NCBI GenBank assembly: GCA_947467145.1
Contig: CANIGJ010000017.1
Span: forward strand, 1 to 64,000
Length of the DNA stretch: 64,000 nucleotides
Direction: 5' to 3'
From: Rhodospirillaceae bacterium
GTDB lineage: Bacteria; Pseudomonadota; Alphaproteobacteria; Rhodospirillales; UBA2165
Position 1 is the stretch's first letter; the number at the start of each line of letters is the position of its first letter. The notes under the pieces were generated by a model. The model had not been told where the DNA came from. It ran no database searches and saw only the letters and a list, made by a program, of their open reading frames with translations. This document shows positions 44,520-53,298 of the stretch, in pieces. The position numbers and the translations under genes are program-made.

Positions 44520-45254
44520 TTAATCCAGCCAGTTCGGGCTCGGCAGGCTCTTGAACAATTCGAGCAGACCGGAATTGTAACGGCGGCGCAGATCGGCGTG
44601 GAACTGATCGGACTCAGTGACCACCACGTGGCGATCGACTTTCTGCTTTCCCGTTCGGTAAGTGGCGATATCGATCGGCAGGCCAACCGACAGGTTGGAT
44701 CGCATGGTCGCGTCAAACGAAAGGAACGTGACCTTCACGGCATTTTCGATGGCAAGGTCGTGCGTAATCACACGATCCAGGATCGGCTTGCCGTATTTGG
44801 TCTCGCCGATCTGCAGACATGGCGTTTCCGGCGATGCCTCGATGAAATTGCCCGCCGAATAGATATGGAACAGCCGATGCCTGCCGCCCTTCATCTGCCC
44901 GCCGAACAGGAAATCCGAGCCGGGATCCGCGCCCGCCGCGCGCACGTAATCGCCATCCTTAGCCATGACTTTGCGCAGCACGTCGCCGATCAGTTCGGCG
45001 GATTCGAACATATTCTTGGTGGCATACAGATCGATCTTGCTCGACTTGTCGCCCAGGTTACGCGTCAGGTTATTGACGACGGCCTGGCTGGTGCCGAGAT
45101 TGCCGGCCGACAGCAGGAACATGCAGCGCTGGCCTGGCTTTTCGAAAATCGTCATCTTGCGGAACGTCGCGATGTGATCGACGCCCGCGTTGGTGCGCGA
45201 ATCCGAGGCGAAAACCAATCCATCTTTGAGATAAATGCCCAGACAATATGTCAT
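44520..45254 (-). CDS. Anbu, ancestral proteasome-like beta subunit
   Basis: A 244-residue proteasome-related protein. The start MTYCLGIYLKDGLVFASDSRTNAG is the Anbu signature, with Thr2 as the probable nucleophile exposed after removal of the first Met, and the Lys expected near FRKMTIF. In other bacteria Anbu is encoded with a transglutaminase, an alpha-E protein and a circularly permuted ATP-grasp protein, exactly the three genes found upstream here. Its biological role is unsettled; peptidase activity or assembly into helical particles has been reported for the family. Confidence 0.93.
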   Translation of the reverse strand: MTYCLGIYLKDGLVFASDSRTNAGVDHIATFRKMTIFEKPGQRCMFLLSAGNLGTSQAVVNNLTRNLGDKSSKIDLYATKNMFESAELIGDVLRKVMAKDGDYVRAAGADPGSDFLFGGQMKGGRHRLFHIYSAGNFIEASPETPCLQIGETKYGKPILDRVITHDLAIENAVKVTFLSFDATMRSNLSVGLPIDIATYRTGKQKVDRHVVVTESDQFHADLRRRYNSGLLELFKSLPSPNWLD

Positions 45255-45331
45255 GGCGCGGCTCCCCTCCTCGCCGGTCGCGATTGGGGGCTATCTAAGG
45301 TGGTTTGGAGCGTTATGGCAACTGGGGGAAG

Positions 45332-46147
45332 TTATTGCGCGTAACCGGCTTGGGTCACCATGACCTGAACGTCCATGACTTCGGTCTCGCTACCGCCCTC
45401 GCGCACCCCGCGTAGCGGCGCACTGCTGGCATAATCGAGCCCCATGGCGAGGCCGATATGGCGTTCCGTCCCGCAGGTCTTGTTGGCCAGATCGAAGCTG
45501 ACCCAACCCAGCCCTTCGATCCAGACCGCCGCCCAGGCATGGCTAGCGACCTGAGGCTTTTCTTCATCGCCGGTATAAAGATAGCCGCTGATATAAAGCG
45601 CCGGCATGCCGAGGGCACGTAGGCACGTGATGAACAAATGCGCCATGTCCTGGCACACGCCCCGCCCGTATTTCAGGACCTCCGCCGCCGTCGACTGAAC
45701 GTGCGTGCTGCCTTCCGTATACACGATACGTTCGATCAGCAGCTGCGACAACGAATGCGCGACCTCGAGCGGATTGGTACGCGCCTGTTCCTGAAAGGGT
45801 GCGACGAATTCGCGAATCTCGGCATCGGCCGTGGTCAACGGCGTTGGGCGTAGGAAGACCTTGATCGGCAAGATGCCTTCGTCGGGCAAGACGCCGTTGA
45901 GATCGGAAGTTTCGACGATGCCGTTCGCGCTGACGGCGATCTGCGTCACGATCTCGTCGCAGACTAAAGTATGCGTGTGATTGCCGAAGCCGTCGGTCCA
46001 GGACGTCAATCGCCCTTGACCCTCGACGTTCCAACGGATGATGCGCTGACTCGGATTGCTGCGCGGCGTCAGCCGCAGATACTGCGTGCTGTAGCGGATC
46101 GCATGATCGTAGTTATAGACGGTGCGGTGACGGACGACGATACGCAA
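45332..46147 (-). CDS. Transglutaminase-like protein of the Anbu cluster
   Basis: A 271-residue protein with a bacterial transglutaminase N-terminal domain (MRIVVRHRTVYNYDHAIRYSTQYLRLTP) and a transglutaminase core with Cys165 (GRGVCQDMAHLF), His203 (ASHAWAAVWI) and Asp219 (GWVSFD). It may be a protease, amidase or cross-linker. It belongs to the conserved quartet with alpha-E, ATP-grasp and Anbu; its start lies 12 bases after the alpha-E stop, and 77 bases separate it from Anbu. Confidence 0.92.
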   Translation of the reverse strand: MRIVVRHRTVYNYDHAIRYSTQYLRLTPRSNPSQRIIRWNVEGQGRLTSWTDGFGNHTHTLVCDEIVTQIAVSANGIVETSDLNGVLPDEGILPIKVFLRPTPLTTADAEIREFVAPFQEQARTNPLEVAHSLSQLLIERIVYTEGSTHVQSTAAEVLKYGRGVCQDMAHLFITCLRALGMPALYISGYLYTGDEEKPQVASHAWAAVWIEGLGWVSFDLANKTCGTERHIGLAMGLDYASSAPLRGVREGGSETEVMDVQVMVTQAGYAQ

Positions 46148-46159
46148 CGAACACAGCCC

Positions 46160-47101
46160 TCAAGTTATCATTAGGAAGTCGCGCTGCATCTGCACCGCGA
46201 ATGCTCCTTGGCTCTCCAAGAAATCGGTCAAGAATTCATGCAGGCCGGATTTGAAAATGTCCGACATGCGCCCGAAATGCAGGCGCGCATGCACCTCGCC
46301 GGCCTGACGGCGGCATTCATAAGCACGCGTGCTGCACAATAGATCGAGCGTTTCGGTGATGCGGTTGGCGCTGGCGTGCAGTGAACGCGGCATGTCCGCG
46401 CGCAGGATCAGCAGTTCCGCCACGCGCTCGGGCGTAATCACGTTACGATAAATTCGATGATAGGAGCGGAACGCCGAGACGGCACGCAGCACCGCGCCCC
46501 ATTGGTAATAATCCATCGCGCCGCCAACATCGTCGAGCGACGGCAGCAGGATGTGATATTTGCCGTCGAGCAGGCGCGCCGTGTTGTCGGCACGTTCGAT
46601 GGCATCGCCAAGATCGATGAAGTGATGGCTCTCGTCACGCAATAAGGTGCTGTCGATGACGCCGCGAAACAGGTGCGAGCGTTCCTTCACCCAATCGAAA
46701 TAGTTCTGATAGCCCTTGGCGGCGAGCTTGGGCTCGTCGAACTCGCTTAGTTCCATCCAGGTCGCGTTCAGGCTTTCGAACATCTCCGTCGTGATCTAAC
46801 CGCGCAGCGCGCGGGCGTTTTCGCGCGCGGCCTGAATGCAGGAAAAGATGCTGGACGTGTTGCGCGGGTCGAGCGCCAGATGATGCATCACGTTCTGGCG
46901 ATTCACCGTGCCGAAGTGTGCATTGTATTGCGTCCAGTCGCCGCCGATCTGCACGGCCGATCCCCAGATCGACATGCCCTCGCGGGATTCTTCGGGCATC
47001 ATCGACATGCGATAGCTGACTTCGAGAATACGCGCGATATTTTCCGCCCGCTCGACGTAGCGCGCCATCCAGTAAAGCTGATCGGCGGTGCGGCTCAGCA
47101 T
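46160..47101 (-). pseudogene. Alpha-E domain protein interrupted by an in-frame TAG
   Basis: The frame starts MLSRTADQLYWMARYVERAE (ATG 47101), the usual alpha-E start, and reads to ALRG near residue 101. It then meets TAG at 46796-46798, after which the same frame continues as ITTEMFESLNATWMEL and runs to 46160. Read through, it would give 313 residues, the normal family length. The interruption is thus a single nonsense codon, not a frameshift. An internal ATG at 46783 could restart translation of the second half. Either the gene is recently inactivated, it is made as two pieces, or the base is a sequencing error. Many neighbours end in TAG, so TAG is a real stop here. Confidence 0.85.
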
Positions 47102-47102
47102 C

Positions 47103-48539
47103 TCATTCTTCCAGGATCCACGTGTCTTTCGTTCCGCCGCCCTGCGACGAATTGACGACCAGCGATCCTTCGACCAGGGCAACGCGCGTCAGACCGCCCG
47201 GCATCACGATGGTTTCTTCGCCGCTCAGCACATACGGCCTGAGATCGACGTGACGCGGCGCGATGCCCTGCTCGACCAAGGTCGGGCAGGTCGACAAGGC
47301 GAGCGTCGGCTGCGCGATGTAGTTGGATGGGTTGGCGATGATCTTGTGGCGGAAGGCCTCGATCTGCGCCTTGGATGAGGCCGGCCCGACGAGCATGCCG
47401 TACCCGCCCGAACCGTGCACTTCCTTGACCACCAGCTCGTCCAGATGTTCGAGCGTGTAGGCCAGATCGTCCTTCTCGCGCAGCACATAGGTCGGCACGT
47501 TGGCCAGGATCGGCTCTTCACCGAGATAGAATTTCACCAGCGCCGGCACGTAAGGGTACACCGATTTATCGTCGGCGACGCCCGTGCCCATGGCATTGGC
47601 GATGGTGACGCGCCCAGACCGATAGACCGACAACAGCCCCGGCACGCCCAGGGTCGAATCCTGGCGGAACGCCAATGGGTCGATGAAGTCGTCGTCGATC
47701 CGGCGATAGATCACGTCGACGCGGCGCGGGCCCTCAGTTGTCCGCATGAAGACCGAATTGTCGGCGACGAACAGGTCGGCGCCTTCAACCAGCTCGATGC
47801 CCATCTCGTCGGCCAGGAAGGCATGTTCGTAATAAGCGCTGTTGTACGAACCCGGCGTCAACAGTACGACCGTCGGGTCCTGCGCCCCGCCCGGCGCCAC
47901 GCCGCGCAGGGTCTTCAGCAAGATATCGGGATAACGATCGACCGGCGCGATCCGCATCTCGGAGAACAGCTCCGGGAACAGGCGCATCATCACCTGGCGG
48001 TTTTCGAGCATATAGGCGACGCCCGACGGCGAGCGGAGGTTATCCTCCAGCACATAGAATTCGTTTTCGGCGCACCGCACGATATCGATGCCGGCGATAT
48101 GCGTATAGATCCCACCCGGCACATTGAAGCCCTGCATCTGCGGCTGATATTGCGCATTGGCTAGGATCACGTCCTCGGGGACGATGCCGGCTTTCAGCAC
48201 CTCCTGGTCGTGATAAAGGTCGTGCAGGAACATATTGAGGGCGCGGACGCGCTGGGTGCTGCCCTCGGACAGCCGGCCCCATTCGCCGGCGCTGAACACC
48301 CGGGGGATCACATCAAAGGGGATCAGGCGCTCGGTTCCGCCATCGTCGCCATAGACGACAAAGGTGATCCCTAAGCGGCGGAAGAGGACTTCGGCTTCGG
48401 CGCCACGTTGCCGCAAACGGTCGAGCGTCGACCATTTAAGCCAGTCGGATATGTGACTGTATGCAGGACGGGGCGACCCGTCCGGATACGTCATCTCATC
48501 AAAAAAACGGCGCCGCATGTCCAGACCGATTTGGTCCAC
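47103..48539 (-). CDS. Circularly permuted ATP-grasp protein of the Anbu cluster
   Basis: A 478-residue protein of the CP_ATPgrasp type (DUF404/DUF407 architecture). Typical segments are FDEMTYPDGSPRPAYSHISDWL at the start, GGIYTHIAGIDIVR, LEDNLRSPSGVAYMLENR and VVKEVHGSGGYGMLVGP. ATP-grasp enzymes ligate carboxylates to amines, so it may join a short peptide-like product; in this cluster the real substrate is not known. It starts at GTG, with an ATG seven codons later as the alternative. One base separates its stop from the alpha-E start. Confidence 0.92.
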   Translation of the reverse strand: MDQIGLDMRRRFFDEMTYPDGSPRPAYSHISDWLKWSTLDRLRQRGAEAEVLFRRLGITFVVYGDDGGTERLIPFDVIPRVFSAGEWGRLSEGSTQRVRALNMFLHDLYHDQEVLKAGIVPEDVILANAQYQPQMQGFNVPGGIYTHIAGIDIVRCAENEFYVLEDNLRSPSGVAYMLENRQVMMRLFPELFSEMRIAPVDRYPDILLKTLRGVAPGGAQDPTVVLLTPGSYNSAYYEHAFLADEMGIELVEGADLFVADNSVFMRTTEGPRRVDVIYRRIDDDFIDPLAFRQDSTLGVPGLLSVYRSGRVTIANAMGTGVADDKSVYPYVPALVKFYLGEEPILANVPTYVLREKDDLAYTLEHLDELVVKEVHGSGGYGMLVGPASSKAQIEAFRHKIIANPSNYIAQPTLALSTCPTLVEQGIAPRHVDLRPYVLSGEETIVMPGGLTRVALVEGSLVVNSSQGGGTKDTWILEE

Positions 48540-48736
48540 CCCATAAACTGCAAAACGCCACGCTGACTGAAGCCTAGATCATTTCGATGGTCCTGGTCCA
48601 CAAGCTTTCCGCAATGCAAATAATCCGGGCGGACCGGAGCTTTACCCCCGCATTCGGGCATGCTCTATAAAGCGCCACGTAACGACCCAGAAAACGATCG
48701 AGATAATCACCAAATCCACCCGAGGAGGATCAATCC

Positions 48737-49453
48737 GTGTCCGACAATTTCATCGTCACCCGCGACGGCGACGTCACCACCATCCTGGCCAACAAGGGAG
48801 AGGACGGGAACCGTTTCTCGGACGCGATGGCGGTCGAGATGGCCGGTCTGTTGGACGCGGAATCGGCGAGCGCGCGTCTGATCGTCTTCAAGGGCGCCGG
48901 CGCCAATTTCTGCACCGGCCGCACCGGCGGCATGATCCAGGGCGACGCCTACGATTTCCGCAATGCGTTCGAGCCGGTTTTCGCCTGCTACGACTCCTTC
49001 CGCCGCTGCAAGGCGCCGGTCGTCGGCATCGTCCAGGGCAAGGCGCTCGGCTTCGGCTGCTCGCTGGCCTCGCTGTGCGACGTCACCATCGCGGCCGATA
49101 ACGCGACCTTCGCGCTGCCCGAAACCTCGCACGGCATTATGCCGACGGCCGCCATGTCGGCCCTGATCGATCGCGTCGGCCGCAAGGCGCTGATGAACAT
49201 CGCCTACACCGCCACGGAATTCTCGGCCGAGGATGCCCGCATGTTCGGCATCGTCAGTCAGGTCGTGCCGGCAGCGCAGCTCGATGAAGCCACCACGGCG
49301 TTTGTCGCCAAGATGAAGAAAATGCCGAAACCCGTGGCGCTCGCGGTCAAGGAATTCACTATGAACGGTATGGGCCTTTCCAACAATGCCATGCTCGCCT
49401 TCGCCCAGAATCTCCACTCGGTCGTCAATTCCTACAGCAAGCTGAAGTCCTAG
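48737..49453 (+). CDS. Enoyl-CoA hydratase/isomerase family protein
   Basis: A 238-residue crotonase-fold protein. The oxyanion-hole segments are GAGANFCTGRTGG (about residues 54-66) and GKALGFGCSLASLCDVTIAAD (about 95-115), but the catalytic glutamates expected around ALPETSHGI need checking: only one (PET) is clear. It starts at GTG after a strong GAGGAGG. It is likely to act on an acyl-CoA thioester. It is slightly short for the family (about 255 usual), and it lies 10 bases ahead of an O-methyltransferase gene, probably in one unit. Confidence 0.88.
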   Translation: MSDNFIVTRDGDVTTILANKGEDGNRFSDAMAVEMAGLLDAESASARLIVFKGAGANFCTGRTGGMIQGDAYDFRNAFEPVFACYDSFRRCKAPVVGIVQGKALGFGCSLASLCDVTIAADNATFALPETSHGIMPTAAMSALIDRVGRKALMNIAYTATEFSAEDARMFGIVSQVVPAAQLDEATTAFVAKMKKMPKPVALAVKEFTMNGMGLSNNAMLAFAQNLHSVVNSYSKLKS

Positions 49454-49463
49454 GGGTATCGCC

Positions 49464-50117
49464 ATGGTGCAGATGACTCGCAAGATCGCGGATTATGTGC
49501 ACGAGATTGGTTTTCGCGAGCCGGACGTTCTGCGCCGGCTGCGCGAAGCCACGGACCAGCATCAGCACAGCGGTTGGGCGACTGATCCTGAACAAACCCA
49601 ACTGCTGGCGCTGATCGCCCAGATGATCGGCGCGCGCTGCATCGTCGAGGTCGGTACCTTCACCGGCTATTCCACCCTCGCCTTCGCCCTCGCCTTGCCC
49701 AAGGACGGCCGCGTCGTCACCCTCGATCTGGAGCCGAGCTTTCCGGCCATCGGGCAGCCGTTCTGGCAAGAGGCCGGCATGAGCGACAAGATCGAGCTTA
49801 AGCTCGGTGAGGCCGTCGCCTCGCTCAATGCCTTGCTGGACTCGCCCGGCCCGGCCAGCTTCGACATGGCCTATATCGACTGCAATAAGAAAGACCACGA
49901 CGCCTATTACGAACGCTGCCTGAGCTTGGTCCGGCCCGGCGGCGTGATCGCCATCGATAATGTCTTATGGGGCGGCGCGGTGACTGATCCCACCGCGCGC
50001 GAAAAATCGACCGTGGCCTTACGCGCGCTGAACCAGAAGCTGCATGGCGATAGCCGCGTGAATATCGCCCTGCTGCCGATCAGCGACGGGCTCACGTTGG
50101 CCTGGAAACGACTTTAA
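49464..50117 (+). CDS. Class I SAM-dependent O-methyltransferase
   Basis: A 217-residue methyltransferase of the caffeoyl-CoA/catechol O-methyltransferase family. The SAM site is VEVGTFTGYSTLAFALALP (about 56-74) with an acidic loop at LDLEPSF; the metal-binding part is YIDCNKKDHDAYYE and the conserved VIAIDNVLWGGAV follows. It would methylate a catechol-type hydroxyl using Mg. It overlaps nothing and ends one base ahead of the convergent DUF192 gene. The adjacent enoyl-CoA hydratase may act in the same aromatic or acyl-CoA pathway. Confidence 0.92.
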   Translation: MVQMTRKIADYVHEIGFREPDVLRRLREATDQHQHSGWATDPEQTQLLALIAQMIGARCIVEVGTFTGYSTLAFALALPKDGRVVTLDLEPSFPAIGQPFWQEAGMSDKIELKLGEAVASLNALLDSPGPASFDMAYIDCNKKDHDAYYERCLSLVRPGGVIAIDNVLWGGAVTDPTAREKSTVALRALNQKLHGDSRVNIALLPISDGLTLAWKRL

Positions 50118-50600
50118 TTATTTTAAATCCGGACTCTCGACCGCATCGCCGACCTTGATGCCGAGGCGCTGCGCCGTGCCGCCGTTCAATTCGAGGACAG
50201 CGCGGGCCGGCACTTTGGTCGGGATAATCGTCTCACTCTGCGGCACCGCGCGCTCGGCGATATCGACAACCTTGCCGTCCGCGCCGATGAAAATCATATC
50301 CAGCGGGATGTAGGTGTTCTTCATCCACATCGTGATGCGCGTCGGCGTGATGTAATCGAACAGCATGCCCGCGTCGGCCGCCATATTGCGCCGGAACATC
50401 AGGCCCTGCTGCTGCTGGCGATCCGTCAGCGCCAGTTCGACGGTGAAGTCGTTGCGCTTGCCCGCGCTGGTGATCGTCAGCTTGCCGGTCTTGAACTTCT
50501 CCGTGCCTTGCGCGAGCACAAGACTGGGGGCCGCGGCGACAAGGGCCACCAAGGTTCCGAGAAGGGTCCGGCGCGACAACGAACTGTTCATGGCGTGCAT
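50118..50600 (-). CDS. DUF192 family exported protein
   Basis: A 160-residue protein. The N-terminus has a twin-arginine-like signal (SRRTLLGTLVALVAAAPSLVLAQ), so it may be exported folded. The rest is the DUF192 domain with LTDRQQQQGLMFRRNMAADAGMLFDY and MWMKNTYIPLDMIFIGADG. The family is small, monomeric and of unknown role. Two ATG codons lie three codons apart at the start (50600 and 50591) with no clear ribosome-binding site; the longer is given. It is convergent with the methyltransferase. Confidence 0.88.
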   Translation of the reverse strand: MHAMNSSLSRRTLLGTLVALVAAAPSLVLAQGTEKFKTGKLTITSAGKRNDFTVELALTDRQQQQGLMFRRNMAADAGMLFDYITPTRITMWMKNTYIPLDMIFIGADGKVVDIAERAVPQSETIIPTKVPARAVLELNGGTAQRLGIKVGDAVESPDLK

Positions 50601-50670
50601 TTATGCGCGTTTCTCCGACACTGCCAAGAGTCTTGCGGGCATATCACGACCCGGTCATATTCACCCCGTT

Positions 50671-50763
50671 CACTGGGGGGAGCCGGATGGTCCGGCTGAG
50701 AGGTTTCTAAGGCGAAACGACCCCACGAACCTGATCCGGATTATGCCGGCGTAGGGAACAGTG
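50671..50763 (+). promoter_or_regulatory. TPP (THI-box) riboswitch
   Basis: The leader carries the thiamin pyrophosphate aptamer: GGCTGAGA near 50694, then GAACCTGATCCGGATTATGCC (50727 onward, with the last part GGCGTAGGGAA). The outer stem CACTG (50671) / CAGTG (50759-50763) closes it. AGGGA inside the 3' part is also the ribosome-binding site of the next gene, so ligand binding is expected to hide it and shut translation off. Confidence 0.95.
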
Positions 50764-51539
50764 TGCTTATGGTCGATATCGTCGCCCCATCCGCCACGAC
50801 TTCGTTTTCGATCACCATCGATGCCGCACGCGTGGCGTTCGACGGCGTGTCCCTGTTCGAAGACCTGCACGTCACCCTGCCCGCGCAACGCTGGACCTGC
50901 CTGCTCGGCGCGAGCGGCGTCGGCAAATCGACGCTCCTGCGCCTCGTCGCGGGACTGCTGCCGCCCGAATCCGACGTCACCGTCGCCTGCGACGACGGCC
51001 AACCGCTGGCCGGGCGCTGCGCCTATATGGCGCAACAAGACCTATTGCTGCCGTGGTCGAGCGTGCTCGACAATGTGACCTTGGGCGAACGCCTGCGCAT
51101 GGGGCGCGCATGCCCAGAAACACGTGAACGCGCCCTCACCCTTCTCGCCCGTGTCGGCCTCGCGGACTCCGCCCAAGCCCTACCGTCGACCCTGTCTGGC
51201 GGCATGCGCCAGCGTGCCGCACTCGTACGCACCTTGATGGAGGATCGCCCCGTCGTCCTGATGGACGAGCCGTTCTCCGCGCTCGACGCCATCACGCGCG
51301 TGCGTTTGCAGGAACTCGCCGCCGATCTGCTGCGCGGGCGCACGGTCTTGCTGGTCACGCACGATCCGCTCGAAGCGTTGCGGCTCGGCGATCACATCCA
51401 CGTGTTGCTGGGCCGACCTGCCCGGCTTGCTGCCCCCATGACGATGGACGGTGCGACGCCGCGCTCGTTACATGATCCCGCCGTCCTGAACGGACAAGCC
51501 GATCTGCTGGAAAGACTGGCGGGGAGCGCTGCGCCGTGA
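50763..51539 (+). CDS. thiZ: Thiamin-precursor ABC transporter ATPase ThiZ
   Basis: A 258-residue ABC ATPase. Walker A is GASGVGKST, the signature TLSGGMRQRAALVRTL, and Walker B VVLMDEPFSALDA. It lies directly behind a TPP riboswitch and with thiX and thiY, which marks it as the ATPase of the hydroxymethyl-pyrimidine precursor importer rather than of nitrate or taurine systems, which it resembles. The GTG at 50763 has the best spacing to AGGGA; ATG 50769 is the alternative. The stop overlaps thiX as GTGA. Confidence 0.88.
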   Translation: MLMVDIVAPSATTSFSITIDAARVAFDGVSLFEDLHVTLPAQRWTCLLGASGVGKSTLLRLVAGLLPPESDVTVACDDGQPLAGRCAYMAQQDLLLPWSSVLDNVTLGERLRMGRACPETRERALTLLARVGLADSAQALPSTLSGGMRQRAALVRTLMEDRPVVLMDEPFSALDAITRVRLQELAADLLRGRTVLLVTHDPLEALRLGDHIHVLLGRPARLAAPMTMDGATPRSLHDPAVLNGQADLLERLAGSAAP

Positions 51540-52291
51540 AGATTCTGCGCCCCATCCTCGTGCTGATCGGCTTGATCGCCATCTGGCAGATCGTCGTCTG
51601 GGCGACCGATGCGCCGTTCTTCATCCTGCCGGCGCCGCTGCGCGTCGCGCAGACGTTGGTGGAGCGTTTCGACATCATCTGGCCGCACGCGCAGATCACC
51701 GCGCTGGAAATCGTGTTGGGCATCGCGTGCGGAACTTTGGTCGGCACGCTGAGTGCGCTGGTCATGGCCTACTTCGCACCGGCGCGGCGCTGGCTGCTCC
51801 CGGTCTTCGTCATCAGCCAGGCGATCCCCGTCTTCGCGCTCGCGCCGCTGCTCGTTCTGTGGCTCGGCTACGGCCTGGTGTCGAAGGTCGCGATGGCGAC
51901 CCTGATCATCTATTTCCCGGTCACGTCGTCCTTCTTCGACGGCTTGCGCCGTACCGATATGGGCTATCTCGATCTCGCGCGCACCATGAATGCATCGCGC
52001 TGGACCATGCTGACCCGCATCCGCATTCCCGCCGCCCTGCCGGCCTTCGCCTCGGGCCTGCGCGTCGCGGCCGCCGTCGCCCCCATCGGCGCCATCATCG
52101 GCGAATGGGTCGGCTCGTCCGCCGGGCTCGGTTACCTGATGCTGCACGCCAACGGACGCATGCAGATCGATCTGTTGTTCGCGGCCCTCGCCGTACTCGC
52201 GGCCCTGGCCATCGCGCTCTACTTTGCCGTCGATATCATTCTCAAACGCATCCTCTATTGGATGCCCGACACCAATCCCAGTTCCGACTAA
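51536..52291 (+). CDS. thiX: Thiamin-precursor ABC transporter permease ThiX
   Basis: A 251-residue permease with about six membrane segments and the docking loop DLARTMNASRWTMLTRIRIPAALPAF (residues about 145-170). It belongs to the SsuC/TauC/ThiX group of single-domain permeases. GTG starts inside the thiZ stop (GTGA). The operon and riboswitch identify the substrate as a pyrimidine precursor of thiamin. The GVTRP-type N-terminus begins in the membrane after about five residues. Confidence 0.88.
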   Translation: MKILRPILVLIGLIAIWQIVVWATDAPFFILPAPLRVAQTLVERFDIIWPHAQITALEIVLGIACGTLVGTLSALVMAYFAPARRWLLPVFVISQAIPVFALAPLLVLWLGYGLVSKVAMATLIIYFPVTSSFFDGLRRTDMGYLDLARTMNASRWTMLTRIRIPAALPAFASGLRVAAAVAPIGAIIGEWVGSSAGLGYLMLHANGRMQIDLLFAALAVLAALAIALYFAVDIILKRILYWMPDTNPSSD

Positions 52292-52313
52292 TTCGTTAGC
52301 AGTGAGGACCACA

Positions 52314-53249
52314 ATGAAACGCTTTGCCCTCTTCGCTCTCGCGGCTTCGCTGTTCGCAGCGCCCGCGCACGCCGCCGAGAAACTGACGGTCATGCTCGAC
52401 TGGTTCGTGAACCCCGATCACGCGACGCTCGTCGTCACCAAAGAGAAAGGCTACTTTAAGGAAGCCGGGCTCGACGTCGAGCTGATCGCGCCCGCCGATC
52501 CCAACGATCCGCCGAAACTGGTCGCCGCCGGCAAGGCCGACATCGCGGTCAGCTATCAGCCGCAGAACCACGTGCAGGTCGGCGAAGGCCTGCCGCTGGT
52601 GCGCATCGGCACTCTGGTATCGACCCCGCTTAATTCGCTGGTCGTACTGAAGAACGGCCCGATCCAATCCATCAAGGACCTCAAAGGCAAGAAGGTCGGC
52701 TTTTCGGTCGGCGGCTTCGAGGGCGCTCTGCTCAACGCCATGCTGCAAGGCCAAGGCCTGACGGTGAAAGACGTCACCTTGGTGAACGTCAACTTCTCGC
52801 TCTCGCCGTCCTTGGTCACCGGGCAAGTCGATGCCGTCATCGGCGCGTTCCGCAATTTCGAACTCAATCAGATGGACATCGCCGGCCATCCCGGCCGGGC
52901 CTTCTATCCCGAAGAAGAAGGCGTGCCGCCCTATGACGAGCTGATCCTGATCGCCAACAAAGCCAAGGTGAACGATCCGCGCTTCCGTCCGTTCCTCAAT
53001 GCGCTCGAACGCGGCACGCAGTTCCTGCTCAATCATCCGGACGAATCGTGGAACCTGTTCGTCGGCGCCAACAAGGAACTCAACGACGAACTGAACAAGC
53101 GCGCCTGGCGCGACACCTTACCGCGCTTCACGCACTCGCCTGCGGCGCTCGACACCAACCGTTACAACCGCTTCGCCGCCTTCCTGCTCAAGGAAGGATT
53201 GCTCAAGCAGGCGCAGAAGGCGTCCGATTCCGCGGTGGAGTTGCCGTAA
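52314..53249 (+). CDS. thiY: Thiamin-precursor binding protein ThiY
   Basis: A 311-residue NMT1/THI5-like periplasmic binding protein. The signal peptide ends near PAHAAE (about residue 20). The mature start KLTVMLDWFVNPDHATLVVTKEKGYFKEAGLDVELIAPADPNDPPKLVAAGKADIAVSYQ matches ThiY, which binds N-formyl-aminopyrimidine or HMP. GTGAGG precedes the ATG at 52314, 22 bases after thiX. An inverted repeat follows, 20 bases after its stop. Confidence 0.92.
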   Translation: MKRFALFALAASLFAAPAHAAEKLTVMLDWFVNPDHATLVVTKEKGYFKEAGLDVELIAPADPNDPPKLVAAGKADIAVSYQPQNHVQVGEGLPLVRIGTLVSTPLNSLVVLKNGPIQSIKDLKGKKVGFSVGGFEGALLNAMLQGQGLTVKDVTLVNVNFSLSPSLVTGQVDAVIGAFRNFELNQMDIAGHPGRAFYPEEEGVPPYDELILIANKAKVNDPRFRPFLNALERGTQFLLNHPDESWNLFVGANKELNDELNKRAWRDTLPRFTHSPAALDTNRYNRFAAFLLKEGLLKQAQKASDSAVELP

Positions 53250-53269
53250 CCAACCGTTCCCTGCAAACT

Positions 53270-53295
53270 GCCCTCGCACATTAAATTGCGAGGGC
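53270..53295 (+). repeat. Inverted repeat covering the ribosome-binding site of the antiporter gene
   Basis: GCCCTCGCA (53270-53278) and TGCGAGGGC (53287-53295) make a perfect nine-bp stem with an eight-base loop. The GAGGG of the ribosome-binding site for the gene starting at 53299 is inside the 3' arm, so the folded form would hide it. There is no T-run, so it is not a normal terminator. Confidence 0.65.
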
Positions 53296-53298
53296 GGA

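Noticed and set aside
46796..46798. Recoding of TAG as a sense codon
   Set aside because: Many intact genes in the window end in TAG, so the codon works as a stop; simple nonsense mutation is the first explanation.
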